From contig JANCYW010000001.1 in the NCBI GenBank assembly GCA_026184775.1, forward strand, positions 62,001-126,000: a stretch of 64,000 nucleotides of DNA, given 5' to 3'. This document shows, one piece after another, positions 53,888 through 62,682 of this stretch (its first letter is position 1; each line of letters starts with the position of its first letter). The notes under the pieces were generated by a model, which had not been told where the DNA came from, did no database searches, and worked only from the letters and a program-made list of their open reading frames with translations. Origin of the DNA: Cyanidium caldarium (lineage: Eukaryota > Rhodophyta > Bangiophyceae > Cyanidiales > Cyanidiaceae). Both the position numbers and the translations under genes were made by a program.

Positions 53888-56125
53888 ATGACCCTCTCCA
53901 CCCTTCACTTCATACCCATAGCCCGATTTCCCGCGCTGCAACCTCATCGCCGAAGATCTTCTCTCCATCGAAATCTCATTCGGATGTGCACGGCCCCGGG
54001 CACCGACACGCGCAGGCGACGGCCGTTCTACCGCTTCCACGACCCGGAGGGCAACGTGGAGGTGCCGCCCGGCCCGGTGTACCCCTTCGATATGTACGGA
54101 CGGCGCTCGTCACTGTCGGCCCACACTGAAGTGGAGATCATACCGGGCCTCCCGGTTGACTCGCCGTTCGATGCCGAGATGCGTACTTGTGTCTACGAGC
54201 CGCCCGAACCGATGCGCATCCTGCTGAAGCACGTGGAGCGAGCACCGGACAAGCAGGTGGTGGGGCGCTGGCCGCCCGGACTGCGCTGGGTCCAGCGCGG
54301 GCGACAAGTGTCTCCGCCTGACGATCCGATCGACTCGCGTTGCATCACGGTGTTGCAGTTTATGACCGGGCGCAGCAGCGACTGCTGGATCGCCGACGAG
54401 GACATGGCCGCCGTGGAATACGTGTATCGAAATGTGGCCGCAGTGCGTTTTCTGCAGGTGTATTCCGGCAAGTATTTTGCGGAGCGACGGCCGCTGGATG
54501 AGACGGCCGACACGCCTCTGCCTGCGTCGGTGATGCACGCGCTGGAGCGCACCGGCAACGAGCGGTTGGTGGCGGTGGACACGCCCGAGCTGGACTTTTT
54601 CCAGGAGATGGGCGCCATCGGCTGGCCGTTCTACGTGTTCATCGCGCCCACCGGTGCGGTGATCAGCAAGTGGTATCAGGGCAGTCCGTTTGGCGTGCCG
54701 GTGTTGGACAACACGCTGGCCACCGTCATCCTGATGGATGTGATTTTTTGTGGGGCGATGCGCTTTTACGGCGAGCAGCTGCGGTCCATGTTGCCGCCGG
54801 ACCAATATACGCTGCTGGAAGAGGACTTTTCGTACGAAAAGCCGCCGTCCAGGATGCCAACGGAAGAGGCGGCGGTAACGAATGCAACGACGACGACAAC
54901 ATCCTCGGACCGCTTGCGCTATCCGCACAAAGCTATCGTAATACGCCGACAACGCCATGGTGCCGATGCAGCTGGCGGCCAGCTGGAGGAGACGTTCCTG
55001 GTGGTGGCCGACACCGCCAACGACCGCGTGGTGTGGCGAACGTGGACCGCAACCGGCCTGGGCAGTGAAGCATCGACCGACGCTATCCATTTTGGTAGTG
55101 TGGACGGGCTGTGTCAGCCGCGCGGCCTGTGCTATGACCCGCAGCACGATCTGATGTACGTGGCCGACACCGGCCACCACCGCATTGTGCGGTTCCGTAT
55201 TCCGTCACCGGATGTGTTGCGGTCGGCGGCGGTAACCGTACAGGTGGAGCAAGTGACCGGCACCGGCAAGGCCGACACAGACGTGGTGGGCACACGGCGC
55301 GCATTGCAACAATCGGTCGCTACGCCGTGGGACGTGAGCATGCTGCGGATGAAGGCGGCTGAAGAGGATGACGGCGTCGACCCGTTTCCCGACCCGCTGT
55401 ACATCTCCTGCAACGCCCAGAATCAGCTGTGGAAACTGGATTTTTATCGGCAACCGCGAGACAGCGCAGCCGCACCGGTGCCGCGCTCGTGCCGAGCTGC
55501 GTGTGGCGGCGGCGACCAGACGCAACAGGACATCACCCAAGATGATAACCGGCGGTATCGTATCGAGCCGGCACAGGCGTTGCAGTTGGTGCCGGGATTG
55601 GCGCAGCCGGCTGGACTGGTGGCAACCTATCTGCCGAGGGCGGGCACCTCGCCGCGGCCGACGCTGCTGTTTGCCGACTCCGAATCCAGTTCGGTGCGGC
55701 AATTCGACCTGGAGGCGCGCGAATGCACCACGATCGCTGGCGGTGGCAGCGGCGACGGCGATATGGACGATTTGTTTGACTTTGGCGACGCCGATGCGGT
55801 GGGCAACGCCCGCGCCGCCCGCTTTCAACATCCGCTCTCTATTGCGTACGACGCTGCGCACGATGCTATCTACGTGGCCGACACTTTGAACAACAAGATC
55901 CGACGGATGGACCGCACCAGCGGCGACGTGCAGACGGTGCAGTTGGTGGATGAGGCGGATGTGCCGCTAGGGTTGAATGAGCCGTCGGGTCTTTTTTATG
56001 ATGCCGAGGGGCATGATGGTCGCGGCGCCCTCATCGTGTGCGATACCAATGCGCACCGCGTGCTGCTGGTGGAGTGGCTGGACGGGGAGCGTGGTTGTCG
56101 CGGCCGCACATATCAAGTGTGGTGA
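53888..56125 (+). CDS. NHLRC2-like protein (thioredoxin-like fold plus NHL propeller)
   Basis: 745 aa from the ATG at 53888, whose leader (MTLSTLHFIPIARFPALQPH, then basic residues) could be an organelle presequence; a second Met lies at 53983. The first half has a thioredoxin-like fold: CITVLQFMTGRSSDCWIADE, then ALERTGNERLVAVDTPELDF and IGWPFYVFIAPTGAVISKWY. NHLRC2 proteins carry a CxxC (CINC) at the first block; here only a single Cys is found, so redox activity is unlikely. The second half has NHL repeats, for example FLVVADTANDRVVW, LMYVADTGHHRIVRF, LLFADSESSSVRQF and AIYVADTLNNKIRRM. Animal NHLRC2 and plant SOQ1 share this Trx-NHL order. Role unknown; no HAD domain as in SOQ1. Confidence 0.75.
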   Translation: MTLSTLHFIPIARFPALQPHRRRSSLHRNLIRMCTAPGTDTRRRRPFYRFHDPEGNVEVPPGPVYPFDMYGRRSSLSAHTEVEIIPGLPVDSPFDAEMRTCVYEPPEPMRILLKHVERAPDKQVVGRWPPGLRWVQRGRQVSPPDDPIDSRCITVLQFMTGRSSDCWIADEDMAAVEYVYRNVAAVRFLQVYSGKYFAERRPLDETADTPLPASVMHALERTGNERLVAVDTPELDFFQEMGAIGWPFYVFIAPTGAVISKWYQGSPFGVPVLDNTLATVILMDVIFCGAMRFYGEQLRSMLPPDQYTLLEEDFSYEKPPSRMPTEEAAVTNATTTTTSSDRLRYPHKAIVIRRQRHGADAAGGQLEETFLVVADTANDRVVWRTWTATGLGSEASTDAIHFGSVDGLCQPRGLCYDPQHDLMYVADTGHHRIVRFRIPSPDVLRSAAVTVQVEQVTGTGKADTDVVGTRRALQQSVATPWDVSMLRMKAAEEDDGVDPFPDPLYISCNAQNQLWKLDFYRQPRDSAAAPVPRSCRAACGGGDQTQQDITQDDNRRYRIEPAQALQLVPGLAQPAGLVATYLPRAGTSPRPTLLFADSESSSVRQFDLEARECTTIAGGGSGDGDMDDLFDFGDADAVGNARAARFQHPLSIAYDAAHDAIYVADTLNNKIRRMDRTSGDVQTVQLVDEADVPLGLNEPSGLFYDAEGHDGRGALIVCDTNAHRVLLVEWLDGERGCRGRTYQVW

Positions 56126-56383
56126 ACAGAGGCGGGTACGTGAATAGGTTAGGCAGGGGGCGGCCACTGCGGCAAATGTCCGGGGGGAGGGCGTGGGAAA
56201 GGCAAGCGAGGGTGCCTGCGCTCGGGAGAGGCCCGAGCGTACCGAATTGACGCATTTCGATAAGGAATGGCTCATATCAAAGTTGAATGGGGTCGGGCGT
56301 CCTGGCGATCATCGCGGCGTCCGCCTGCTCACGCAGAAAGTCGCCTCGCAACGTCCCGCGGCGTGCAACGAAACCAGTCCCCT

Positions 56384-57382
56384 ATGGCGGCGTTTGTGGC
56401 GGCGTTCTCCGCCCTGCATACTCGTTGCAGTCGCCACTCGGGCGCAATCGCTTCGACCACTCCTTGCGCACGCGCCGACACCCGCTTTCCCGGTGCGCGG
56501 CCGGTGTGGCGACGGGCACACGACGCATTTTCCACTCGATTTCTGCCCAGAACATCAATCACTACACGAGCGCGTTACCCGCAATATTTTCGCCCCGGAT
56601 CTCCGCCTCTACGCTCCGCGCTGGAAACTCCGGCTTCGAGTCCGACGCTGCCGTCTGAACTGCAGAAACTGAACGACAGCGCCGAGCCCATCGATGTCAT
56701 CGACGCGGCCCTGGCGCGCTACGGCACCGACTGCGCCATCGCCTTTTCGGGCGCCGAGGACGTGCTGGTGATCGAGTACGCGGCGCGCACCGGGCGACCG
56801 TTTCGGGTGTTCGCGCTGGACACTGGCCGGCTGCACGCGGAGACGTATCGCTTCTACGACCGCGTGGAGAAGCACTACCACATCCGCATCGAGTATTGCT
56901 TCCCCGAGTCGGAGGCAGTGGAGCGGTTGGTGCAAGCCAAGGGCCTGTTCTCGTTTTACACCGACGGACACGGCGAGTGTTGCGGCATCCGCAAGGTGGC
57001 CCCACTGCGCAAGAAACTGAGCACGCTGCGCGCCTGGATCACCGGCCAGCGCCGTGACCAGTCACCGGGCACTCGCGCCGCCGTCCCGCTGGTGCAAATG
57101 GACTCGACATTTGCCGGTCGCGATGGCCAGGGCACGCTGGTCAAGTTCAACCCGATGGCCGACGTCAGCTCCAAGGAGGTGTGGGACACCATTCGCGTGC
57201 TGGAGGTACCATACAATGAACTGCACGAGCGTGGTTACGTCAGCCTCGGCTGCGAGCCATGCACCAAGCCCATCCAACCTGGGCAGCACGAACGCGAGGG
57301 TCGCTGGTGGTGGGAAGAGCAGACCAAAAAGGAGTGCGGACTGCATGCTGGCAATCTGGCCGGCCGCGTCGACGTGAAATAA
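56384..57382 (+). CDS. APR: APS reductase, plastid-targeted, iron-sulfur type without thioredoxin domain
   Basis: 332 aa from the ATG at 56384. Leader [20 protein letters not shown] has the Phe-containing red-algal transit motif. The reductase domain starts at about residue 100: [40 protein letters not shown], and the 4Fe-4S ligands in [12 protein letters not shown] and [13 protein letters not shown], followed by the C-terminal catalytic Cys in KKECGLH. It reduces adenosine 5'-phosphosulfate to sulfite in assimilatory sulfate reduction. Plant APRs add a thioredoxin/glutaredoxin-like domain after this. Here the protein ends 14 codons after the catalytic Cys, as in bacterial single-domain enzymes, so a separate thioredoxin must supply electrons. 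The short C-terminus is probably genuine, as the stop is followed by noncoding sequence. Confidence 0.88.
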   Translation: MAAFVAAFSALHTRCSRHSGAIASTTPCARADTRFPGARPVWRRAHDAFSTRFLPRTSITTRARYPQYFRPGSPPLRSALETPASSPTLPSELQKLNDSAEPIDVIDAALARYGTDCAIAFSGAEDVLVIEYAARTGRPFRVFALDTGRLHAETYRFYDRVEKHYHIRIEYCFPESEAVERLVQAKGLFSFYTDGHGECCGIRKVAPLRKKLSTLRAWITGQRRDQSPGTRAAVPLVQMDSTFAGRDGQGTLVKFNPMADVSSKEVWDTIRVLEVPYNELHERGYVSLGCEPCTKPIQPGQHEREGRWWWEEQTKKECGLHAGNLAGRVDVK

Positions 57383-57691
57383 GAGGCGAAGGGAATTGCG
57401 TGTCTGAGAGAGAGAGATATCGTTGGCGTAAAAGCGACTCTCCGATGCATTCTGTCTCTGTGCAGGCCCTGTCACGCTGTTCCATGTCCGTCGCGGTGTT
57501 CCCGATGAGAACGCGACGACGCGCCCGGAACGATCGGTGCGCCGAGATCGTTCGAGCTCGGGGCGCACGCGCGCACCCATGTATTGTGGGCAGCTCAGTG
57601 TCGTCGTTCGCAAGGTCGCGTGGCGTGCCCGCGGGGACGAAGGGTGGCACAGAGCAGGAGGTGATTGTGTGACCAGAGCGAAATCGACGTC
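57383..57691. other. intergenic
   Basis: 309 bp between APS reductase and the ankyrin gene, both on the plus strand. A GA run lies at 57403-57417. I see nothing else. Confidence 0.5.
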
Positions 57692-58387
57692 ATGGCGTTT
57701 GTGACGCTGACGGCGCCTGTCGGTACGCACCGATTTCCTCCCCAAAACCGTCCCCTCCGACTGGCCAGAGGCCCGCGATGCGCTCCCGCTCCATCTCGCT
57801 CCCGCGGCGGTGTTGCCCGAATCGTGGCCACCGACTCCGCAGCCGCCAAGGGAAAAGGTGCCACCGCAGGCGCGACGCCCGTGTCCACCCAGTACGATCC
57901 GACGCCGCTGCACACTGCCTTGATGCCGCCCAAGACGGATTTGAAGCGGGTGCGGCAGATGCTGAACGATCACGCCAGCGGCAAGTTGGCGCTGGATTTG
58001 CACGTGGTAGATGCCCACCGTCGCACCGCGTTGCACGTTGCCACCGGGCTGGGCATGCCGGATATCGTGGAGCGGCTGGTGTCGCTGGGGGCGGACGTGA
58101 ACGCACAAGATAGCCAGGGGCTGACGCCGCTGCACATGGCCAGCGGGTACGCCCGACCGAGCACCGTCGAGGCGCTGCTGCGCGCTGCCGAGGGCCTGAT
58201 CGATATGTCGTTGCGGGATATGCAGAACCGAACGGCGTTGGAGTTGGCACAGATGTGTCTGCGCAACGAGCCGCCGCGCAAGTTTATCGGGCTGGTGCCG
58301 AATCAGAAACACAGCGCGTACACGCAGGTGGTCGAGCTGCTGTACAACTTTTCGCAGCGCTCTGCCGCCGAGGGTGACGATGCGTAA
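57692..58387 (+). CDS. plastid-targeted ankyrin-repeat protein
   Basis: 231 aa from the ATG at 57692. Leader MAFVTLTAPVGTHRFPPQNR has Phe at position 3 and no acidic residues, typical of red-algal plastid transit peptides. The mature part has three to four ankyrin repeats: HRRTALHVATGLGMPDIVER, LVSLGADVNAQDSQGLTPLH, MASGYARPSTVEALLRAAEG and DMQNRTALELAQMC. A short helix (YTQVVELLYNFS) ends the protein. Plastid ankyrin proteins include cpSRP43 and LTD, which handle light-harvesting proteins; no chromodomain is present, so cpSRP43 is unlikely. Partner unknown. Confidence 0.75.
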   Translation: MAFVTLTAPVGTHRFPPQNRPLRLARGPRCAPAPSRSRGGVARIVATDSAAAKGKGATAGATPVSTQYDPTPLHTALMPPKTDLKRVRQMLNDHASGKLALDLHVVDAHRRTALHVATGLGMPDIVERLVSLGADVNAQDSQGLTPLHMASGYARPSTVEALLRAAEGLIDMSLRDMQNRTALELAQMCLRNEPPRKFIGLVPNQKHSAYTQVVELLYNFSQRSAAEGDDA

Positions 58388-58433
58388 AGTGTGTCGGGAA
58401 TGGAGGTGCCTTCTGCAGGCATCCATGCACCGG

Positions 58434-59027
58434 CTATTCTTCCGCCACGTCCATCTTCTCGCGCTTTCCATTCGTCCGGCACTCCTCGTCTTCAATGGCC
58501 GCTGGTATACCACTGGTGTCCGACGGACCGGCCGGGACGCGCACCCGTTGGCGCACCGACGACCGCGCCAAGCGCTCCGCCTGTCGCTCCGTGGCGGTCG
58601 CCGCGGTAGTCACCAATTCGATATTGGCGCTCATCGACTGCTGCGCCAATTCCCGCTCCGCCTGTCGCTGCTCGACGTGTTTGCGCACCTTCATGCGCTC
58701 GCGATAAAACGCCGTCCGCCGGGCCGTCTGTACCTCCTCCACCCGCTTCATCGCGGCCAGCGTCTGTCCCACCAGCTCGCGATCATACTTGGGCACGCGA
58801 CTGCGTTGTTGCTCGAAATCAAACACCAGGTCGTTGGCCAGCTCCTTGCCGTGCGTCTTGCGATACGCCTGTGTCCATCGCAGGTAACGCGGGTGGCGCT
58901 TCCGTTGGAAGGTCTTGCGGCACTTGGAGCGACAGAAGCGGAACATTTTGGCGTCATTCCGCACGTACAGGGAGCCGTGCCCGGGGTATACATTGGCACC
59001 GCACACAAAGCACTTTTCGATCCTCAT
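58434..59027 (-). CDS. RLP24: ribosome biogenesis protein RLP24
   Basis: 197 aa from the ATG at 59027. MRIEKCFVCGANVYPGHGSL, YVRNDAKMFRFCRSKCRKTF, QRKRHPRYLRWTQAYRKTHG and KELANDLVFDFEQQRSRVPK match RLP24/RSL24D1 nearly residue for residue, including the four zinc-binding Cys. The specific KRxPR-x-x-RWT-x-A-x-R-x-x-x-GKEL block separates it from eL24. RLP24 holds the place of eL24 on pre-60S particles and is removed in the cytoplasm by the Drg1/Afg2 ATPase. The C-terminal helix is Arg/Glu-rich. It is convergent with the ankyrin gene, 46 bp apart. Confidence 0.92.
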   Translation of the reverse strand: MRIEKCFVCGANVYPGHGSLYVRNDAKMFRFCRSKCRKTFQRKRHPRYLRWTQAYRKTHGKELANDLVFDFEQQRSRVPKYDRELVGQTLAAMKRVEEVQTARRTAFYRERMKVRKHVEQRQAERELAQQSMSANIELVTTAATATERQAERLARSSVRQRVRVPAGPSDTSGIPAAIEDEECRTNGKREKMDVAEE

Positions 59028-59233
59028 GGCGGGCGAGGATGGGAGCGAGAGGAGGAGAAGAGAACGACGCGCTGCAGCGCCCGACGCCGGAAGACCCACG
59101 CAGTGCCGGCGTTCGTGCTCGCCGGGCTCGGGCGTTTCTCGTTCCAAAGTGCCGCAACTTGAAGAAGCTTTACCCCCCTATTGAGAACGGCTTCCCTCTG
59201 GCCACCCCCTAGTCTGCCTATGATTCACCAAAT

Positions 59234-60049
59234 CTAGTGAGACAAGGCGATACCAGCGCCCAGAGCCACCGTCGGCTGACTATTCCCGTGCGGATCGCTC
59301 CCGATGCCGATGGACGCGTTGAGCAGCAAACCGCGAGTACGTAACCCGAATGGCGACACCACAGTGCGCTCAAGACTGTCGGCCAGCTGCTTCAGCGGTT
59401 GCACGATGTCGCGCGTGTCTGCGTCGGTCGTGCGGTCCGCAGCGCGGCGGAGGGCGCTGCGGCGGAGCAGCGTCTCGATGCCCAGACGCCCATCCACCCC
59501 GTACACGTCGTGATGCACGCGCTTGGCGCCCAGCTGCAGGAATGGACGCAACCAGCCGCGCACGCCTAGCAGCGAGCCGCTGCTCTCGCGGAACGAGCCG
59601 TACCAGCGCACGCCGAGCAGTCCCTCGCCGCCGACCACCAACGAGGCGTCCTTGTTCAGAGAGCGCACATAGCACGGCTGCTGGTGGGGCACCGACCACA
59701 CGTACATGCCGGCGTCCGAGAAGCGGAGGAACGGAGCGGCCGCCCGCTCTTTGCCCTGGCGCGCTGCCCGCGTCGCCGACTCGACCGCCGTCGTCAGACT
59801 GCCGTTGGAGTTGGCTAGAGAGAATAGTTGGTGCGAATGCGCCGCTGAGCGCTCCGTCGCCAGCGCAGTGATTGACGTGCTCGGCGAGGAGGCGGCGGTG
59901 GCCGACGCCGGGAGGAGCAGTAGGTGCAAACGCTCCCCGCTCTCACGCGACGGGATGACTGGGGTGCTTTGGGGGCGAGCGTACGCGGCTGCATCGCTGG
60001 CGATGGAAAGCGGTCGACATGACAAGTTTTCGAGGAACGAATACGGCAT
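59234..60049 (-). CDS. unrecognised protein with a beta-rich C-terminus
   Basis: 271 aa from the ATG at 60049 (the frame stays open to 60211). No family recognised. The N-terminal third is Ser/Ala/Thr-rich. From about residue 115 the sequence alternates polar and hydrophobic residues in short Gly-bounded strands: GEGLLGVRWYGSFRESSGSL, GVRGWLRPFLQLGAKRVHHD, LLLNASIGIGSD and PTVALGAGIALSH at the very end. This alternation, with an aromatic or hydrophobic C-terminal strand, is what an outer-membrane beta-barrel looks like, in the plastid or mitochondrion. It could equally be a soluble beta protein. An intact frame and codon bias support a real gene. Confidence 0.5.
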   Translation of the reverse strand: MPYSFLENLSCRPLSIASDAAAYARPQSTPVIPSRESGERLHLLLLPASATAASSPSTSITALATERSAAHSHQLFSLANSNGSLTTAVESATRAARQGKERAAAPFLRFSDAGMYVWSVPHQQPCYVRSLNKDASLVVGGEGLLGVRWYGSFRESSGSLLGVRGWLRPFLQLGAKRVHHDVYGVDGRLGIETLLRRSALRRAADRTTDADTRDIVQPLKQLADSLERTVVSPFGLRTRGLLLNASIGIGSDPHGNSQPTVALGAGIALSH

Positions 60050-60219
60050 CGAAGCGGAGTGAAGAGCGATGAGCTTCTCAAAGTCGGGCGAAAAAGGCGC
60101 CAACCCGCAACGCGTCGGCAGATCGATCGGACGGTTCGCAGAATGCGCGCCGCGTCGCAGACAGGCCGCACCCGTGCGCCCTTCGTGGCCTCCCCGTCGC
60201 CAAATCAACACCTCCTCTC

Positions 60220-61452
60220 ATGAACGTCCAATCCGACCGTACCCCCGATCCTGCCACCGCGCCTCCCATTTTCCAACAATGGACGGCACCCCTCTTCCAC
60301 CAACTCGTCTCGCTCCGCTTGGGCCCGCCGGATCAACCGACCACTTTCTGGCACCTGCGCGGTGAGCTGTTACACCTAACCACTGGCCGACTGCTCGCCT
60401 CGGTGGAGGGCCTGGAGGCGATGCGGCGCACTCCTACCTCCGACGCCGTGGCATCTCCCGATGCCCCGCTCCTAGCCGTGCAAACCCATCTCTGCCACAA
60501 ACTGTACCTCTTCCGACCGCCCGAGGCGCAGGGCTCGCTCGACACGGAACGGGCGCGTCGGCGCTTTCGGCGCACTTGGCGCAGTGGCGTGCGCATCGAC
60601 GACCCGGGCGCCGTATGCGAGGTGCTGGAGTATCCGCGCGAGACGGTCACCTATGCGCTTCGATCCGATAACCAGATAGAGTGGACTGCACAGCGCCTCG
60701 GCGACCGCGACCGTCCGATACGAGTGGCGGCCCGCATCGCGTACGTGCCGGGCACGTTCCAAGCGCCGCTCCCGCCCTCGCCCCACGATTCCCTCACCTT
60801 CCCGTTGCACGTGCACGTGGAGGCGCCGCGACGACAACGCCACGGCACGGCTGCTGCCTTTGAGACCTACGAGTTGTGCCCCGAGTCGGAGGTACGCCTG
60901 CCGTGGTGGCAGTTTTGGCACCGGCCGGCTCGCTGGTTGCGACGGCTTCGAACAGCCGGTGGCGCGCGGCTGCGATTCTTCAAAGTGGCCGACTGCCCGT
61001 CGTGGTGCGACGCGCCGCCATACAGTCGTTGTGTGCTGATGTTGCGCGGCCGGCGCTTCCACTCGATGCGCCGCGTCGAGGACGACATGTCGGCGAGCAT
61101 GGCGCAGCTGTTGCAGCAACCCGGCTACGCTCATTACTGCCAGCCGCCCGACGATAACCTGGAAGCGCCTGCACCGGAGGCGACGGATGAAGCTCACCGC
61201 GACAACCTTTACACTTCAAAACATCCCAAACAGGGTCAGCAGGGCAAAGCCGAGAAACAGCGTGCCACTGAGCAGGCCGACCACGCGCTCGCTCACGTAT
61301 CGCTTCAGAATGCTGCCGCCCAGCACGGCCAACACCGTGGCCAACAGGTGGCCGGTGATGGCGCCGGCCGCCACCCCGAACGGGTTCTTCGCGGCGGCGA
61401 GCGCAATGGTCGCCAGCATGCTGCGGTCACCCCACTCCGCCAGAAACACTAG
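60220..61452 (+). CDS. unrecognised protein whose 3' end overlaps the PAM71-like gene
   Basis: 410 aa. No family is certain. Residues about 40-70 (TFWHLRGELLHLTTGRLLAS then VEGLEAMR) and repeated Tyr/Arg/Trp-rich segments (VQTHLCHKLYLFRPPEA, VCEVLEYPRETVTYAL, YAHYCQPPDDN) suggest a soluble, folded protein, perhaps of the plastid DUF1838 kind, but this is weak. The last 79 codons overlap the minus-strand PAM71-like gene in antisense. That tail is Gln/His/Arg-rich, as expected when a hydrophobic protein is read backwards, so it may be fortuitous coding. No in-frame stop or splice donor was seen before the overlap, so I list it to 61452. Confidence 0.55.
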   Translation: MNVQSDRTPDPATAPPIFQQWTAPLFHQLVSLRLGPPDQPTTFWHLRGELLHLTTGRLLASVEGLEAMRRTPTSDAVASPDAPLLAVQTHLCHKLYLFRPPEAQGSLDTERARRRFRRTWRSGVRIDDPGAVCEVLEYPRETVTYALRSDNQIEWTAQRLGDRDRPIRVAARIAYVPGTFQAPLPPSPHDSLTFPLHVHVEAPRRQRHGTAAAFETYELCPESEVRLPWWQFWHRPARWLRRLRTAGGARLRFFKVADCPSWCDAPPYSRCVLMLRGRRFHSMRRVEDDMSASMAQLLQQPGYAHYCQPPDDNLEAPAPEATDEAHRDNLYTSKHPKQGQQGKAEKQRATEQADHALAHVSLQNAAAQHGQHRGQQVAGDGAGRHPERVLRGGERNGRQHAAVTPLRQKH

Positions 61453-62469
61453 CGTGAACGCCTCGGCGGCGACGGCCCATTGCGCGCGCGTGGCGAATGG
61501 CATGGTGAGCGATGCCAGCATCACGCCCGCGTTGGTCAGGCTGCCCAGCGCACCGTTCGTATGCGGTTTGAAGGTGGCGGATTCGGCGCTATCGGTCGAT
61601 CGACGCCACCAATTCGCCCTCGCCGACTGTTCGCGGATGAAAGCGGCCGCTTCACGCTCCTCGGAATCTTCCTCAGCCCGATCACGCAAACGGGATCGCG
61701 TGCCGTTGACTGCCTCCTTCTCCTCCTCCTTCTCCTCTACTGTCTCGGTGGTCGCGGAGGGTCGCGGCGAGCTGCTGGTGCGCAGCGCCTGTCGAATATT
61801 GCTCACGCCGAAGAACACCAGCAGTGCGCACGCCGCCCAGTCGTCGAAGGGGATGTTGGAGGTGATGAGCGGCGGCAGCGCATGGAACACCTGCCCGAAC
61901 ACCACCGAGATGACCGTCATGATGGCCAGCGCGCCAGCAGTGCCGAACAACACCGCAATCCGGCTGTACTTCATCGCCAGCAGCGCCGCGATAAAAAAGG
62001 TCTTGTCGCCGATCTCCGAGAAGAACACCAACGCCAACGACGCGGTGTACCCGTTGGCAAACGCATGCAACGCGCTGTTCGCCGTCGCCGCTGACGTAGC
62101 CACGACGGATGCGCTCTGGGCCGCAGCGGCAGCCGCCGGCAAGCAGCGATATAGCGTGGCGGTGAGCGGCGCCCAAGACAGCAGCCGCCAGGCGGTCCTG
62201 TGTCCTCCTCGCCGGCGTTCACCTTGTGGGATATCACCAGCCCGCAAACACACCCGCCACGCTCCTGCTGGTCGACCCAAACCACTTCCCGTCCATCGCC
62301 CCCGCCGCTCCTCCGTGTTCACCCCGGCTCTGCTCGCGCCCCACCGGATGCCTCGCGAACCGATGCCGCCGGTGCTCTCCCCTCCTCCACGTCGCCGCGC
62401 CCTCCATTGCCGGTGGTGGACCGTCCTACTCACTGGAGTCACAGACACAAACCCTGCCTCTCCCGACAT
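61216..62469 (-). CDS. PAM71/GDT1-family Mn2+/Ca2+ transporter, plastid-targeted
   Basis: 417 aa. Leader MSGEAGFVSVTPVSRTVHHR, then Arg-rich, suggests plastid import. It has two homologous three-helix halves, each with the UPF0016 motif: LVFFSEIGDKTFFIAALLAM (E-x-G-D-K-T) and LVFLAEWGDRSMLATIALAA (E-x-G-D-R-S, so the second Lys is Arg). A charged loop of about 90 residues rich in Glu and Arg separates them. Helices include RIAVLFGTAGALAIMTVISV, LLVFFGVSNI, GVAAGAITGHLLATVLAVLG and GLLSGTLFLGFALLTLFGMF. PAM71 and CMT1 move Mn2+ (and Ca2+) into thylakoids and chloroplasts for photosystem II; the fungal and animal relatives are Golgi proteins. It is head to head with the M16 protease gene. Confidence 0.88.
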   Translation of the reverse strand: MSGEAGFVSVTPVSRTVHHRQWRARRRGGGESTGGIGSRGIRWGASRAGVNTEERRGRWTGSGLGRPAGAWRVCLRAGDIPQGERRRGGHRTAWRLLSWAPLTATLYRCLPAAAAAAQSASVVATSAATANSALHAFANGYTASLALVFFSEIGDKTFFIAALLAMKYSRIAVLFGTAGALAIMTVISVVFGQVFHALPPLITSNIPFDDWAACALLVFFGVSNIRQALRTSSSPRPSATTETVEEKEEEKEAVNGTRSRLRDRAEEDSEEREAAAFIREQSARANWWRRSTDSAESATFKPHTNGALGSLTNAGVMLASLTMPFATRAQWAVAAEAFTLVFLAEWGDRSMLATIALAAAKNPFGVAAGAITGHLLATVLAVLGGSILKRYVSERVVGLLSGTLFLGFALLTLFGMF

Positions 62470-62682
62470 GGTGATCTCGTTGGGTCGGATGCCCTCGACG
62501 CCCCCAGCGCGTGCTCAATTCACCCGCCTCACCTTGCTTCACGGACGATTCTCAACTGCGCCGACGCCCCCGGCCCACTCGCCCATCGACAGCGGACTTT
62601 TTCGGCTCGTTCCTCCGGCCTCGAGGTGGGCAACCGGACAAAAGTGCCGTCATCCAGACGCAAACACTCGTCTCCCCTCACA
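62470..62682. promoter_or_regulatory. divergent promoter, PAM71-like / M16 protease
   Basis: 213 bp between two divergent ATGs. No named motif seen and no other gene. Confidence 0.5.
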
